Position numbers and translations under genes: made by a program. A stretch of 64,000 bases of DNA. Source: VRUE01 sp963720805 (GTDB taxonomy: Bacteria; Actinomycetota; Thermoleophilia; Solirubrobacterales; 70-9). Where the stretch lies: contig CAVRGT010000005.1 of the NCBI GenBank assembly GCA_963720805.1, positions 1-64,000 on the forward strand. Reading direction: 5' to 3'. Shown one piece after another: positions 26,136 to 34,718 of the stretch. Below the pieces are notes generated by a model. That model was not told where the DNA came from, did no database searches, and worked only from the letters and a program-made list of their open reading frames with translations. Positions within the stretch are counted from its first letter, which is position 1, and the number at the start of each line of letters is the position of its first letter.

Positions 26136-26256
26136 GAGGGTTGGGGTGTCCCTCCCGCGCAGCGGCGTCCTCTTTTTCGCCCCGCAGACATCCTCGGACG
26201 GCAGAGCAGTCTCCCGGCGAAAAACCCAGCAAGCGGGAGGGACACCCCAACCCTCC
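26136..26256. repeat. 24-bp perfect inverted repeat with nested inner repeat
   Basis: Two perfectly complementary 24-base arms (26136-26159 and 26233-26256; left arm begins GGAGGGTTGGGGTGTCCC) enclose a second complementary pair, TTTTCGCC (26175-26182) and GGCGAAAA (26217-26224). The unit fills the gap between two leftward genes. It could end aldehyde dehydrogenase transcription, or be a small palindromic repeat element. No terminal T-run is present. Confidence 0.75.
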
Positions 26257-26268
26257 CCGCCGCGCCGT

Positions 26269-27705
26269 CTATAGCTGCAGCGACTTCACCTGCAGCAACT
26301 CCTCGATGGCGTATCTGCCGTTCTCGCGCCCGTGCCCAGACTGCTTGTAGCCGCCGAAAGGCGCCAGGGGATTGAACGCCCCGCCGTTGATCTCGATCTG
26401 CCCGGTGCGGATCCTCTTCGCAACGCCGATCGCCCGCTCCTGATCGGCCGACCAGACCCCCCCGGCGAGGCCGTAGGCGGTGTCGTTGGCGATCCGCACC
26501 GCGTCGTCCTCGCCGTCGTAGGGCTGGATCGCCAGCACCGGGCCGAAGATCTCCTCCTGGGCGATCGTCATCTCTGGCGTCACATCGGAGAAGACAGTGG
26601 GGCGGACGAAGTAGCCCTTGTCCAGCCCCTCGGGCGCCGCGGCGCCTCCGGTAAGCAGTTTCGCTTCCTCGGCCTCGCCCTTCTCGATGTAGCCGCGCAC
26701 CCGCTCGCGCTGGGTCTCTGAGACCAGCGGCCCGAGCCGGGTCGCTTCCTCGAAGGGGTCGCCTGGCGTGAAGCTCTCCGCCGCCTGGGTGGCGATCTGC
26801 TCGGCTTCGGCGAGCTTCTCGCGCGGCACCAGCATCCGGGTCAGGGCGCTACAGGTCTGACCCGAGTTGAGGTAGCACTTGCCGACACCGTCGGGCACTG
26901 CCTTGCTCAGGTCGGCGTCGTCGAGGATCACGTTCGGCGACTTGCCGCCGAGCTCCATCGCGACCGGCTTCACCGTCGCCGAGGCGAGCTCGGAGACGCG
27001 GCGCCCGGCCCGGGTCGAGCCGGTGAAGGAGACCATGTCGACGCCGGGGTGGCCGGCGATCGCCTCGCCGACGACCGGTCCCGTGCCGGTGACGAGGTTG
27101 AAGACCCCGGCGGGGAGGCCGGCGGCCTCGATCACCTCGGCGAGGATGAAGGCGTTGAGCGGCACGATCTCGCTCGGCTTCAGCACCACGGTGCAGCCGG
27201 TAGCGAGGGCGGGGGCGACCTTGCAGGCGATCTGGTTCAGCGGGTAGTTCCAGGGCGTGATCGCGCCGAGCACGCCGACCGGCTCGCGCAGCACCCGCGA
27301 GTTGCCGATCTCCTCCTCCCAGCGAATTTCCTCCATCAACTTCGGCATCGCGCCGAACTGGGCGATCGGCAGCCCTGCCTGGATCATCTTGCTCAGCGTC
27401 AGCGGCATGCCGAGCTCTTGAGAGATCGTCGCCGCGATCTCGTCCATGCGCTCGGCGAGGCCGGCGGAGATCGCGCTCATGTAGCCGGCGCGCTCCTCGC
27501 GCGAGGTCCGCGACCAGGACTCGAAGGCGTCGCGCGCGGCAACCACCGCCCGGTCGGCGTCAGCCGCCGTGCAGGCTGGGATCGACCCCATCGTCTCCTC
27601 GCTGGTCGAGTTGACGACCTCGAGGGAACCGGAGGCCTCCGGTTCGACCCACTCACCGCCGATGAAGATCTTGTCCTTCGCCTGAACCTCAGCCGCCGTC
27701 GCCAT
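26269..27705 (-). CDS. NAD(P)-dependent aldehyde dehydrogenase
   Basis: This 478-residue member of the ALDH superfamily has the catalytic Cys at about C285 in LNSGQTCSALTRM and the general base Glu at about E251 in MELGGKSPN. The cofactor region is in ITPWNYPLNQIACKVAPALATG and FTGSTRAGRRV. It oxidises an aldehyde to the acid, or to a CoA ester in some members. The ATG is preceded by GGAGG and overlaps the stop of the HxlR gene (TAATG), so regulator and enzyme form one operon. Confidence 0.92.
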   Translation of the reverse strand: MATAAEVQAKDKIFIGGEWVEPEASGSLEVVNSTSEETMGSIPACTAADADRAVVAARDAFESWSRTSREERAGYMSAISAGLAERMDEIAATISQELGMPLTLSKMIQAGLPIAQFGAMPKLMEEIRWEEEIGNSRVLREPVGVLGAITPWNYPLNQIACKVAPALATGCTVVLKPSEIVPLNAFILAEVIEAAGLPAGVFNLVTGTGPVVGEAIAGHPGVDMVSFTGSTRAGRRVSELASATVKPVAMELGGKSPNVILDDADLSKAVPDGVGKCYLNSGQTCSALTRMLVPREKLAEAEQIATQAAESFTPGDPFEEATRLGPLVSETQRERVRGYIEKGEAEEAKLLTGGAAAPEGLDKGYFVRPTVFSDVTPEMTIAQEEIFGPVLAIQPYDGEDDAVRIANDTAYGLAGGVWSADQERAIGVAKRIRTGQIEINGGAFNPLAPFGGYKQSGHGRENGRYAIEELLQVKSLQL

Positions 27706-28202
27706 TACGCCCTCCTCGCTAGTTCCAGTGGCTCCATCATGCCGGGTCCGGGAATAGCCCGGGCGTCGCGGGCGTTCAGAACCTCGCCGCAGCTCTCGCA
27801 GATGCCGCGGTCGCTGACCGCGCCGCCGCACTCTTTGTGGACGATCAGCATCGGCGGGCCCTCGGGGCCGGGGGAGTAGCGGTCGCCCCACCTGAGCAGG
27901 GCGATCAGGGCCGGCCAGAGGTCGAGCCCCTTCTCGGTCAGGAAGTACTCGTAGCGCTCCGGCTTGGCCTGGTAGGCGCGGCGCTCGAGGATGTCCTCCT
28001 CGACCAGCCGCTGCAGGCGGGCCGAGAGCACGTTGCGGGCCACGCCGAGCGCCTTCTGCAGCTGGTCGAAGCGCCGGTGGCCGTTCATCACGTCGCGCAC
28101 GATCAGTAGCGACCAGCGCTCGCCGACGACTTCCAGCGAGCGCGCGATCGAGCAAATCTGCCCCGGATAGTCGTTGCGCAACACAAAGTGATCTTCGCAC
28201 AC
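27705..28202 (-). CDS. HxlR-family regulator with C-terminal zinc-ribbon-like tail
   Basis: This 165-residue winged-helix protein has the HxlR core (CSIARSLEVVGERWSLLIVRDVMNGHRRFDQLQ). An extra tail has four cysteine/histidine-type ligands (HKECGG, ICESCGEV), which may bind zinc. HxlR proteins often sense aldehydes or oxidants through an N-terminal cysteine; Cys17 is in the usual place. It starts at GTG and is coupled to the aldehyde dehydrogenase. Palindromes immediately upstream are good candidates for its own operator. Confidence 0.85.
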   Translation of the reverse strand: MCEDHFVLRNDYPGQICSIARSLEVVGERWSLLIVRDVMNGHRRFDQLQKALGVARNVLSARLQRLVEEDILERRAYQAKPERYEYFLTEKGLDLWPALIALLRWGDRYSPGPEGPPMLIVHKECGGAVSDRGICESCGEVLNARDARAIPGPGMMEPLELARRA

Positions 28203-28205
28203 TGG

Positions 28206-28263
28206 GTTGCGTCAAGCAACTAACTGAGTTAGGGTCCGCAACGCAGGAGTTGCTTCAAGCAAC
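28206..28263 (-). promoter_or_regulatory. Operator region of the HxlR/aldehyde dehydrogenase operon
   Basis: Three palindromes are stacked just upstream of the HxlR start. Two are copies of GTTGCNTCAAGCAAC (28206-28220 with one mismatch, 28249-28263 perfect), 43 bases apart, about four helical turns. Between them is CTAACT-G-AGTTAG (28220-28232). The closest site begins 3 bases before the start codon, so binding would block transcription or initiation. Confidence 0.6.
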
Positions 28264-28268
28264 CCATT

Positions 28269-28321
28269 CCGCTGACTTCCTGGTTTTGCGCGGATACGGC
28301 GTCAAACCAGGAAGTCAGCGG
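28269..28321. repeat. 18-bp perfect inverted repeat
   Basis: The arms CCGCTGACTTCCTGGTTT (28269-28286) and its complement (28304-28321) are separated by 17 bases. The repeat sits between the divergent HxlR operon and the small open frame at 28338. It may be a regulatory site or an RNA hairpin in the leader of the rightward transcript. Confidence 0.6.
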
Positions 28322-28337
28322 AGAGAACGGAGATGAG

Positions 28338-28493
28338 ATGAGGTTGATTCAGAGACATAGGCAGCCGCGTCGGGCGAAGGTGGCGCGGATCTCGATCAGC
28401 GAGGCCGAGATCACCGCCGATCTTCTCTATCCGGCGAACCCGCGCTCGAACCGTGAGCGAGGCGCCGCCCACCAGCGCAGGGCGGGCCGTTGA
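28338..28493 (+). CDS. Small 51-residue basic protein
   Basis: An ATG with GGAG just upstream opens a 51-codon frame (MRLIQRHRQPRRAKVARISI, then SEAEITADLLYP). Its TGA overlaps the TTG of the next gene (TTGA), the same coupling seen elsewhere in this window. The N-terminal half is very basic and the middle is amphipathic. I do not recognise it. Support is positional, so it could still be a leader peptide or chance. Confidence 0.45.
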   Translation: MRLIQRHRQPRRAKVARISISEAEITADLLYPANPRSNRERGAAHQRRAGR

Positions 28494-29059
28494 GCGCCGA
28501 GGGAGTGGCCGAGCAGGGCGGCGGCGCGGTCGAGGCGGCGCTCGCCTTTGCCGAGGCCCAGCCCGAGATCACCCGCCGTCGCGAGCTGGTCTGGCAGGAC
28601 CCGCTGCCGACGGCCGCCGCCGGGGCGACCATGACCGGGATGGAGTACATGGAAGCGATCGTCGCCGGCGAGATGCCGCCACCGCCGATCGCGGTGACGA
28701 TGCGGATGCGCCCGATCGAGCTCGGCGAGGGCCGCGCCGTCTTCGAGGGCGAACCGGGCGAGGAGCACTACAACCCGATCGGCGTCGTCCACGGCGGCTA
28801 CGCGGCGACCCTGCTCGACTCAGCCCTCGGCTGCGCCGCCCACACGACCCTGCCCGCCGGGGTCGGCTACACCTCGCTCGGCCTCGAGGCCAAGTACGTG
28901 CGCCCGATCACCCGTGACACCGGCCGTGTCCTCTGTGAGGCCAACGTCCTCTACCGCGGCCGCCGCCAAGCGACCGTCGAGGCCAACCTGACCGCCGCGG
29001 ACAGCAGCAAGCTGCTCGCCCACGGCATCGCCACCTGCATGATTCTGGGCGGCTCATAG
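28490..29059 (+). CDS. PaaI-type hotdog-fold thioesterase
   Basis: This 189-residue protein has the hotdog signature HYNPIGVVHGGYAATLLDSALGCAAHTTLP in its middle, where PaaI enzymes have the catalytic HGG and the following acidic residue. It hydrolyses acyl-CoA thioesters, often of aromatic or short acids. The first 60 residues are an extra N-terminal part. The TTG start overlaps the upstream small frame. It may release CoA from pathway intermediates related to the adjacent aldehyde and acyl-CoA dehydrogenases. Confidence 0.82.
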   Translation: MSAEGVAEQGGGAVEAALAFAEAQPEITRRRELVWQDPLPTAAAGATMTGMEYMEAIVAGEMPPPPIAVTMRMRPIELGEGRAVFEGEPGEEHYNPIGVVHGGYAATLLDSALGCAAHTTLPAGVGYTSLGLEAKYVRPITRDTGRVLCEANVLYRGRRQATVEANLTAADSSKLLAHGIATCMILGGS

Positions 29060-29085
29060 CAGATCTGCAATAAGTACATTTTTGC

Positions 29086-29091
29086 TATATT
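29086..29091 (+). promoter_or_regulatory. -10 promoter element for the Xre/nucleotidyltransferase pair
   Basis: TATATT lies in a short AT-rich island, unusual in this GC-rich DNA, and ends 6 bases before the ATG at 29098. That predicts a leaderless mRNA. No convincing -35 is present at the usual distance. Confidence 0.5.
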
Positions 29092-29097
29092 TCGAAC

Positions 29098-29442
29098 ATG
29101 AAGACGCCTGGGGATCTGCTCCGCGAGACTCGCGAGCGCCACGGAGTGAGCCAAGAGCGCCTGGCGATGCGAGCCTCAACCACTCAGTCGGCGATATCTC
29201 GCATCGAGCGCGACCGGATATCGCCTTCCGTGGAGACGCTTCGCGAGTTGCTGTTCCTGCTCGGGGAGGACTTGGTTCTTGGTGCTGATGAGCGCGACGC
29301 GGGGATCGATTTCACGCTCAACGAAAAGAATCTGGCGTTGACTCCGGCGCAGCGTGTTCGACAGGGCCTTGCTTTCGCTGATTTCGTCAGGCGAAATCGA
29401 GGCACGGTTGCTCGTATGCGACAGGGAGATTCTGGTGGTTGA
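29098..29442 (+). CDS. Xre-family antitoxin-like regulator
   Basis: This 114-residue protein has a typical helix-turn-helix at residues 4-60 (LLRETRERHGVSQERLAMRA, then STTQSAISRIERDRISPS). A C-terminal extension (ALTPAQRVRQGLAFADFVRRN) is shared by regulators paired with nucleotidyltransferase-type toxins. Its stop lies inside the start of the following gene (8-base overlap). The AT-rich promoter and lower GC suggest horizontal acquisition of the pair. Confidence 0.8.
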   Translation: MKTPGDLLRETRERHGVSQERLAMRASTTQSAISRIERDRISPSVETLRELLFLLGEDLVLGADERDAGIDFTLNEKNLALTPAQRVRQGLAFADFVRRNRGTVARMRQGDSGG

Positions 29443-29941
29443 CGGCGAGCAGAATGATCAGCCTCTGGAGGCAGGCCCTCTCCTGCGAGTTCTCGGGCAT
29501 CACGGCGTGGACTTCGTCGTGATTGGAGGGTTGGCCGGGCTTGCGCATGGCTCTGCCTATCCGACGTTCGATCTGGATGTTGCCTACGCGCGAGATCGGG
29601 CCAACATCGAGCGGATGGTGGATGCGCTGAAGGAGCTTGGCGTAACACTTCGTGGAGCCCCCGCCGATCTTCCGTTTCAAATCGACGCACAAACCCTTTC
29701 CAACGGGTCCAACTTCACCTTCGACAGCCCGTATGGCAGCTTCGACATTCTTGGCGATGTGGCAGGGATCTCTGCCTATGACGAGCTGAGGGTCAAGTCG
29801 GACGCGGCCTCGATTGAGGACATCGAGGTCCGAGTCGCATCAATCGATCACCTGATCGCAATGAAGCGCGCCGCGAATCGGCCAAAGGATCAACTGATGG
29901 TTGAGGAGTATCTGAAGCTGGCGAACCGAACCGACGGTTAG
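29435..29941 (+). CDS. Nucleotidyltransferase-fold protein, probable toxin partner
   Basis: This protein of about 168 residues opens after GGGAG with GTG. It has the NTase motif GGLAGLAHGSAYPTFDLDVAYARD: the Gly-Gly and Ser/His loop, then D-x-D for metal binding. This resembles AbiEii/MNT-type toxins that add nucleotides to tRNA or proteins. The overlap with the Xre gene supports a toxin-antitoxin or defence pair. It ends against the convergent aminopeptidase, overlapping by 4 bases. Function is inferred from fold and context only. Confidence 0.72.
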   Translation: MVDGEQNDQPLEAGPLLRVLGHHGVDFVVIGGLAGLAHGSAYPTFDLDVAYARDRANIERMVDALKELGVTLRGAPADLPFQIDAQTLSNGSNFTFDSPYGSFDILGDVAGISAYDELRVKSDAASIEDIEVRVASIDHLIAMKRAANRPKDQLMVEEYLKLANRTDG

Positions 29942-31373
29942 GCCGCGAAAGAGCGCGCTAGCGCGGTGAGCAGGCGGACGCCGTAGCCGCTGGCGTCGCT
30001 GCCGGTGTAGGCGCGGCCGACGTCCCAGGCGGTGCCGGCGATGTCGAGGTGGGCCCAGGGGGTGTCGCCGACGAATTCCTCGAGGAAGCCGGCGGCGGAG
30101 ATCGTGCCGGCCTTGCGCTTGGGCGCCGCGTTGGTGAGGTCGGCGACCGCCCCCTTCATCAGTGCCTTGTACTCGGCGTGGAGGGGGAGGCGCCAGACCA
30201 ACTCGCCGGTCTCCTTGCCGACCGCCTCGATCACTGCGGTCAGGGCGTCGTCATTGCTGATCACGGCTGCGTGGGTGGACCCGAGCGCGATCATCACCGC
30301 GCCGGTCAGGGTGGCGATGTCGACGACGCGGTCGGCGCCCTGCTCGATCGCGTAGGCGAGCGCGTCGGCGAGGATCAGGCGGCCCTCGGCGTCGGTGTTG
30401 TTGACCTCGACCGTCTTGCCGTTGTACTGGGTGATGATGTCGCCGGGCTTGATCGCGGTCCCGGAGGGCATGTTCTCGGTCGAGGGGACGACGGCGATCA
30501 GGTTCAGCTTCAGGCCAAGCTCGGCGATCGCCCCGACCGTCTCCAGCACCGCGGCGGCGCCCGACATGTCCATCTTCATCTCCTGCATCCCCGCCGAGGG
30601 CTTGATCGAGATGCCGCCGGTGTCGAAGGTGACGCCCTTGCCGACCAGGCCGAGGGTCTCGCCGAGCCACCGCCGTCGTAGCGCAGCACGATCAGGCGCG
30701 GGTCCTCGGCGCCGCCCTGGCTGACCGCGACCAGCCCGCCCATCTTCTTGGCGGCGATCTCCTCGCGGCCGAAGACCTCGACGCTGAGCGAGTCGTGGCC
30801 GGCGGCGATCTCCTCGGCGCGGCCGGCCAGGTAGGACGGGGTGGCGACGTTGGAGGGCAGGCTCTGCAGGTCGCGGGCGCGGTTCTGCGCCTCGGCGCAG
30901 ACGCGTGCGGCCTCCACCGCGGCGGCGATGCTCTCTGGCCCCAGCAGATTCAGCGAGTCGAGCGCGGCCGGCTCAGGGTCCTCGGGGTCCTTGCTCTTGA
31001 AGCGGTCGAAGCTGTAGGCGCCGAGGATCGTGCCGGTGACGAGGCCCTCGGCGAACGCATCGGCGTCCTCGCCCTCAGGCAGGACCCAGGCGAGGGAGCC
31101 GAGATTCAGCTTGCCGGCCGCTTTGGCGACCAGTGCCGCGGCCACCCGCAGCCGCTCGGCGTCGAGGTCCTCTCGCTTGCCCAGTCCCGCGACCAGCACC
31201 CGGGCGGGCTGCTCGGGGTGGATCGTGGCCAGCTTCTTGAAGCCCCCCTTGGCGTCGGCCGCGCCGCGGGCAGAGGCGAGCGCGCCGGGCAGCTCCTCGC
31301 CCTCGCAGAGGCCGATCGCGACGAGGTCCGCGTCGACCGCGGTGAGCTCGTTCTGGCTGACGGAGACCTTCAT
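29938..31373 (-). CDS. pepA: Leucyl aminopeptidase, one frameshift
   Basis: The N-terminal M17 domain runs from MKVSVSQNELTAVDADLVAI. The catalytic domain holds the metal and active-site motif NTDAEGRLILADAL and KPSAGMQEMKMDMSGAAA. The frame breaks near 30672, between LRYDGGG and LGETLGLVGKGVTFDTGG; one missing base restores a 478-residue enzyme of normal length. It is a two-metal exopeptidase active in the cytoplasm. All catalytic blocks are intact on both sides, which favours a sequence error over gene loss. Confidence 0.85.
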
Positions 31374-31499
31374 CGAGCTCGCGAGTCTATGACCTTGCGC
31401 ACGGCGGCTGACCGAAGGGCCCCGCTATCGTCCCAAGTGTGGGCCAGCTGGCCCTGATCGAGCCGAGACCCGGCATAAACACTCAGAGAAAGGCAGCTC

Positions 31500-32684
31500 A
31501 TGCCCAGCTCAGTAATCCTCGCGACCGCCCGCACGCCCTTCGGCAAGATGGGCGGAACCCTCTCCTCGCTTGACGCCACCGACCTCGGAGGCCACGCGAT
31601 CGAGGCTGCCCTGGAGCGCTCCGGCGTCGCCCCCGAGCAGGTTCAGCAGGTCGTCTTCGGCCAGGTCCTGCAGGCCGGCCAGGGCCAGATCCCCTCGCGC
31701 CAGGCCCAGATCAAGGGCGGCATCCCCAAGGAGGTGCCCTCGGAGACGATCAACAAGGTCTGTGCCTCGGGCATGCGCTCACTCGGCCTCGCCGACCAGG
31801 CGATTCGCGCCGGCGACACCGAGGTCGCCGTCACCGGCGGCATGGAGTCGATGAGCCAGGCCCCGCACCTGCTGCCGGGCGCCCGCTTCGGCTACCGCAT
31901 GGGCCACGTCGAGACGATCGACGCGATGGTCCACGACGGCCTCACCAACCCCTTCACCGAAAAGCAGATGATCAACGAGGCCAGCGAGGTCTCCAACGAG
32001 CTCGAGATCACCCGCGCCGACATGGACCGCTTCGCCGAGCGCTCGCACCGGCTCGCCGCCGAGGCGACCGACGCCGGCCGGCTCGCCGACGAGATCGCCT
32101 CGGTCACCGTCAAGTCGCGCAAGGGCGAGCACGCGGTCGAGACCGATGAGGCGATCCGTGCCGAGACCACGGTCGAGACGCTCGCCGGCCTGCGCGCGAT
32201 CGGCGGCGATGACGCCACCCACACCGCCGGCAACGCCCCCGGGGTCAACGACGGCGCCGGCGCGATCGTCGTCGTCTCCGAGGATTGGGCCGAGAAGGAA
32301 GGCCGCACGCCGCTGGCTCGCGTGCTCTCCTACGGCACCGTCGCCGACGACTTCCCCTACCTGGCCAAAACTCCGGCCAACGCCGCCAAGCAGGCACTGG
32401 AGAAGATCGGCAAGAGCCCCGAGGACGTCGACCTCTGGGAGATCAACGAGGCCTTCGCCTCGGTCGCGCTCAACTCGATGCGGATGCTCGGCGTCGACGA
32501 GGAGAACGTCAACGTCAACGGCGGCGCGATCGCGCTCGGCCACCCGATCGGCGCCTCCGGCGCCCGCATCGTCGGCTCGCTCGTCCACGAGCTCGGCCGC
32601 CGCGGCGGTGGCATCGGCGTCGCCGCGATCTGCTCCGGCGGGGGCCAGGGCGACGCGATCGTGATCGAGGTCGACGGCCGGTAG
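31500..32684 (+). CDS. Acetyl-CoA acetyltransferase (thiolase)
   Basis: This 394-residue thiolase has the acyl-accepting Cys88 (NKVCASGMRS), the catalytic His in GGAIALGHPIGASGAR and the second Cys in AICSGGGQGDA. The motif EINEAFA is also present. It joins or splits acetoacetyl-CoA and acetyl-CoA, or acts on longer 3-ketoacyl-CoA. The ATG has AGAAAGG upstream. It is the thiolase step for the acyl-CoA oxidation genes in this window and is followed 4 bases later by a HAD phosphatase. Confidence 0.93.
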   Translation: MPSSVILATARTPFGKMGGTLSSLDATDLGGHAIEAALERSGVAPEQVQQVVFGQVLQAGQGQIPSRQAQIKGGIPKEVPSETINKVCASGMRSLGLADQAIRAGDTEVAVTGGMESMSQAPHLLPGARFGYRMGHVETIDAMVHDGLTNPFTEKQMINEASEVSNELEITRADMDRFAERSHRLAAEATDAGRLADEIASVTVKSRKGEHAVETDEAIRAETTVETLAGLRAIGGDDATHTAGNAPGVNDGAGAIVVVSEDWAEKEGRTPLARVLSYGTVADDFPYLAKTPANAAKQALEKIGKSPEDVDLWEINEAFASVALNSMRMLGVDEENVNVNGGAIALGHPIGASGARIVGSLVHELGRRGGGIGVAAICSGGGQGDAIVIEVDGR

Positions 32685-32688
32685 CCCG

Positions 32689-33475
32689 ATGAGCCGCGCC
32701 GCGGCGTTCTTCGACCTGGATAAGACCCTGATGGCTGGGTCGTCCGGGATGCAGTTCGCCCGCGTCGCGGCCCGTCACCAGCCTGGTCAGCCGCCGCCAG
32801 TTGGCGAGCTGGGGCTTCGAGCATCTGCAGTACCGCCTGCGTGGCACGACCGACGAGCGCACTACCGAGGTCCTGCGGGCCGCCCGCGAGCTGATCGCCG
32901 GCGTGCCCGCGCGCAGCTTCGAACGGATGAACCCCGAGGTGATGGCGGCGATCCTGCCGCGGGTCTACCCGCAGATGCTCGACGAGGTCTACGCCCACCA
33001 GGACGCCGGCCGGCCGACCTTCATCGTCAGCGCGGCGGGCAGCGGCGTGGTCGAGCCGCTGGCCACGGTGCTGGGCATGGACGGTGGCGTCGGCACCCGC
33101 TACGGGGTGGGGGAGGACGGCGCCCTCACCGGCCGCTTCGAGGGCCCCTTCGTCTACGGCGAGGGCAAGGTCGAGGCGATGGAGGCGTTCGCCGCCGAGC
33201 ACGACATCGACCTCGCCGCCTCCTACGCCTACTCCGACTCGGTCTCCGACCTGCCGATGCTGCGCGCCGTCGGCAACCCGGTCGTCGTCAACCCCGACCC
33301 GCCCCTGGCCGAGATCGCCCGCGACGAGGGTTGGCAGACGCTGCGCTTCGAGCGCCTCGGCCGCCGCCTGGTCGCGATCGCGGTCACCCTGCTGGCGACC
33401 GTCGCCGGCTTCGGCGGCTCGCGCATCGCCGCCCGCCGCAAACAGCCGCCGCGCCGCTTCACGGCGCGCCGCTGA
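32689..33475 (+). CDS. HAD-IB family hydrolase with C-terminal membrane segment, one frameshift
   Basis: Motif I is AAFFDLDKTLMAGSS at residue 5. Motif II is FIVSAAGSG, and the acidic motif IV region is SYAYSDSVSDLPML. These fit the HAD-IB group of phosphoserine phosphatase-like and lipid phosphatase enzymes. The frame shifts near 32778, after QFARVAAR; removing one base joins it to SLVSRRQLASWGFEHLQYRL. A short hydrophobic stretch near the C-terminus (LVAIAVTLLATVAGFGG) may anchor it to the membrane. The substrate is unknown. The tail overlaps the convergent TlpA gene by 17 bases. Confidence 0.78.
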
Positions 33476-33968
33476 GGCTCAACGCGCGCGCCAGGTCGGC
33501 GGCGGTCTGGGGCCCGCGGAGGACCTCTGCGATCCGCCCGTTGCGGTCGACGATGATCGTCATCGGCAGGCCGAGGACGCCGTAGCGCCCGGCGCTCCCG
33601 GCGGCGGCGCGCAGGTTGGGGAAGGTCCAGCCGTAACGGTGGACGAAGGCGAGCGCCGCGGTGCGGTCGTCTTCCCAGTCGACGCCGACGAGCGAGGCAC
33701 GGCCGTGCAGCGCCCGCGCCAAGCGCTCGAATTCGGGCGCCTCTTCGCGGCAGGGCTCGCACCAGCTGGCCCAAAAGTTGATCGCCGCCGGCCTGCCGCG
33801 CAGGGAGTCGACGCTGACGCGGGGCGGAACCAGTACCTCCCTCGGCAGCGGCGGCGCCGGCTTGCCCGGTGCGGATGGACCGCCACCGGCGCTGAGCAGG
33901 CCGTAGGCCAGCAGCCCGCTCGCCGCGCCGACCACGACGATTGCGACGATCAGGTTGCGAGGGTTCAT
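33459..33968 (-). CDS. TlpA/ResA-like membrane-anchored thioredoxin
   Basis: This 169-residue protein has one N-terminal membrane anchor (LIVAIVVVGAASGLLAYGLL) and a thioredoxin fold with a C70-x-x-C73 active site (NFWASWCEPCREEAPEF). The cis-Pro is in GVLGLPMTIIVD. It acts outside the membrane as a disulfide reductase, typically for cytochrome c or the CuA site of oxidase subunit II. It is divergent from the oxidase operon, so a role in maturing that oxidase is likely. The ATG is chosen for its AGGA and for the short cytosolic segment before the anchor. Confidence 0.87.
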   Translation of the reverse strand: MNPRNLIVAIVVVGAASGLLAYGLLSAGGGPSAPGKPAPPLPREVLVPPRVSVDSLRGRPAAINFWASWCEPCREEAPEFERLARALHGRASLVGVDWEDDRTAALAFVHRYGWTFPNLRAAAGSAGRYGVLGLPMTIIVDRNGRIAEVLRGPQTAADLARALSLSGAP

Positions 33969-34038
33969 TTCCTGGACTAAGTTAGATCGAAGTGCCACCC
34001 GGGGAGCGGTTCGACGGAAGGAGCGAGGTGGGAGAGAG

Positions 34039-34701
34039 GTGGGTTCCGTAACGACCAGACTTGCGCTGATAGTTGCCGCGACTCTCTTCGTCGCGGCGCT
34101 GATCGGCTTCTACGTCGCCGGCTTCGCCAAATCGCCCCCTACGGTCGAAGCGAGCCACGTCACCGGTCGCACCGCCCAGTTGACACTTAAGACCGAGGCG
34201 GCCGTCGGCCCGCAGGGCGCCAACAAGTCGTGGGTTTCCTACCTGATCAAAAACCCCCAGGACGAATGGGTCCACAGCACTGAATACAAGCTGCCGGCCC
34301 ACGCCCTGGTTCACGTCACCGTGTACCAATTCGACGGCGACAGCGGCCTGCGCAATCCCTTCCTCTCCCAGGTGCAGGGGACAGTCGGCGGCGTGATGCG
34401 GGTGGACGGCAAGGCGATGAAGTCGATCCCACCCGAGGAGGCGTCACACACCTTCGCGGCTCCCGAACTTGACCTGGTAGTTCCCCTGCGGGGCGTCCCC
34501 GAAGACGAGGAGGGCCAGTGTGAGGAAGGTCCCTGCAACTTGAAGCAAGCGCACGAGACGATCACCTTCACGATCCGCACCGGTAAGCCGGGCCGCTACC
34601 GCTGGCAGTGCTTCGTGCCCTGCGCCGCCGGCTTCCTCGCCGGCTTCGGCGGCCCGATGCAGACGATCGGCTACATGGACGGGTTCCTCCATGTGGTCTG
34701 A
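34039..34701 (+). CDS. Membrane-anchored cupredoxin-like protein of the oxidase operon
   Basis: This protein of about 220 residues has one N-terminal membrane segment (LALIVAATLFVAALIGFYVA) and an extracellular beta-rich domain. The C-terminus, RYRWQCFVPCAAGFLAGFGGPMQ, puts a C-x3-C and a Met where cupredoxin or CuA ligands would be, but the usual His between them is absent. It directly precedes the CuA-bearing subunit II. It may handle copper or be an accessory subunit II-like protein. I cannot assign a reaction. Confidence 0.6.
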   Translation: MGSVTTRLALIVAATLFVAALIGFYVAGFAKSPPTVEASHVTGRTAQLTLKTEAAVGPQGANKSWVSYLIKNPQDEWVHSTEYKLPAHALVHVTVYQFDGDSGLRNPFLSQVQGTVGGVMRVDGKAMKSIPPEEASHTFAAPELDLVVPLRGVPEDEEGQCEEGPCNLKQAHETITFTIRTGKPGRYRWQCFVPCAAGFLAGFGGPMQTIGYMDGFLHVV

Positions 34702-34718
34702 GGGCCGGGCGAGCGCGA

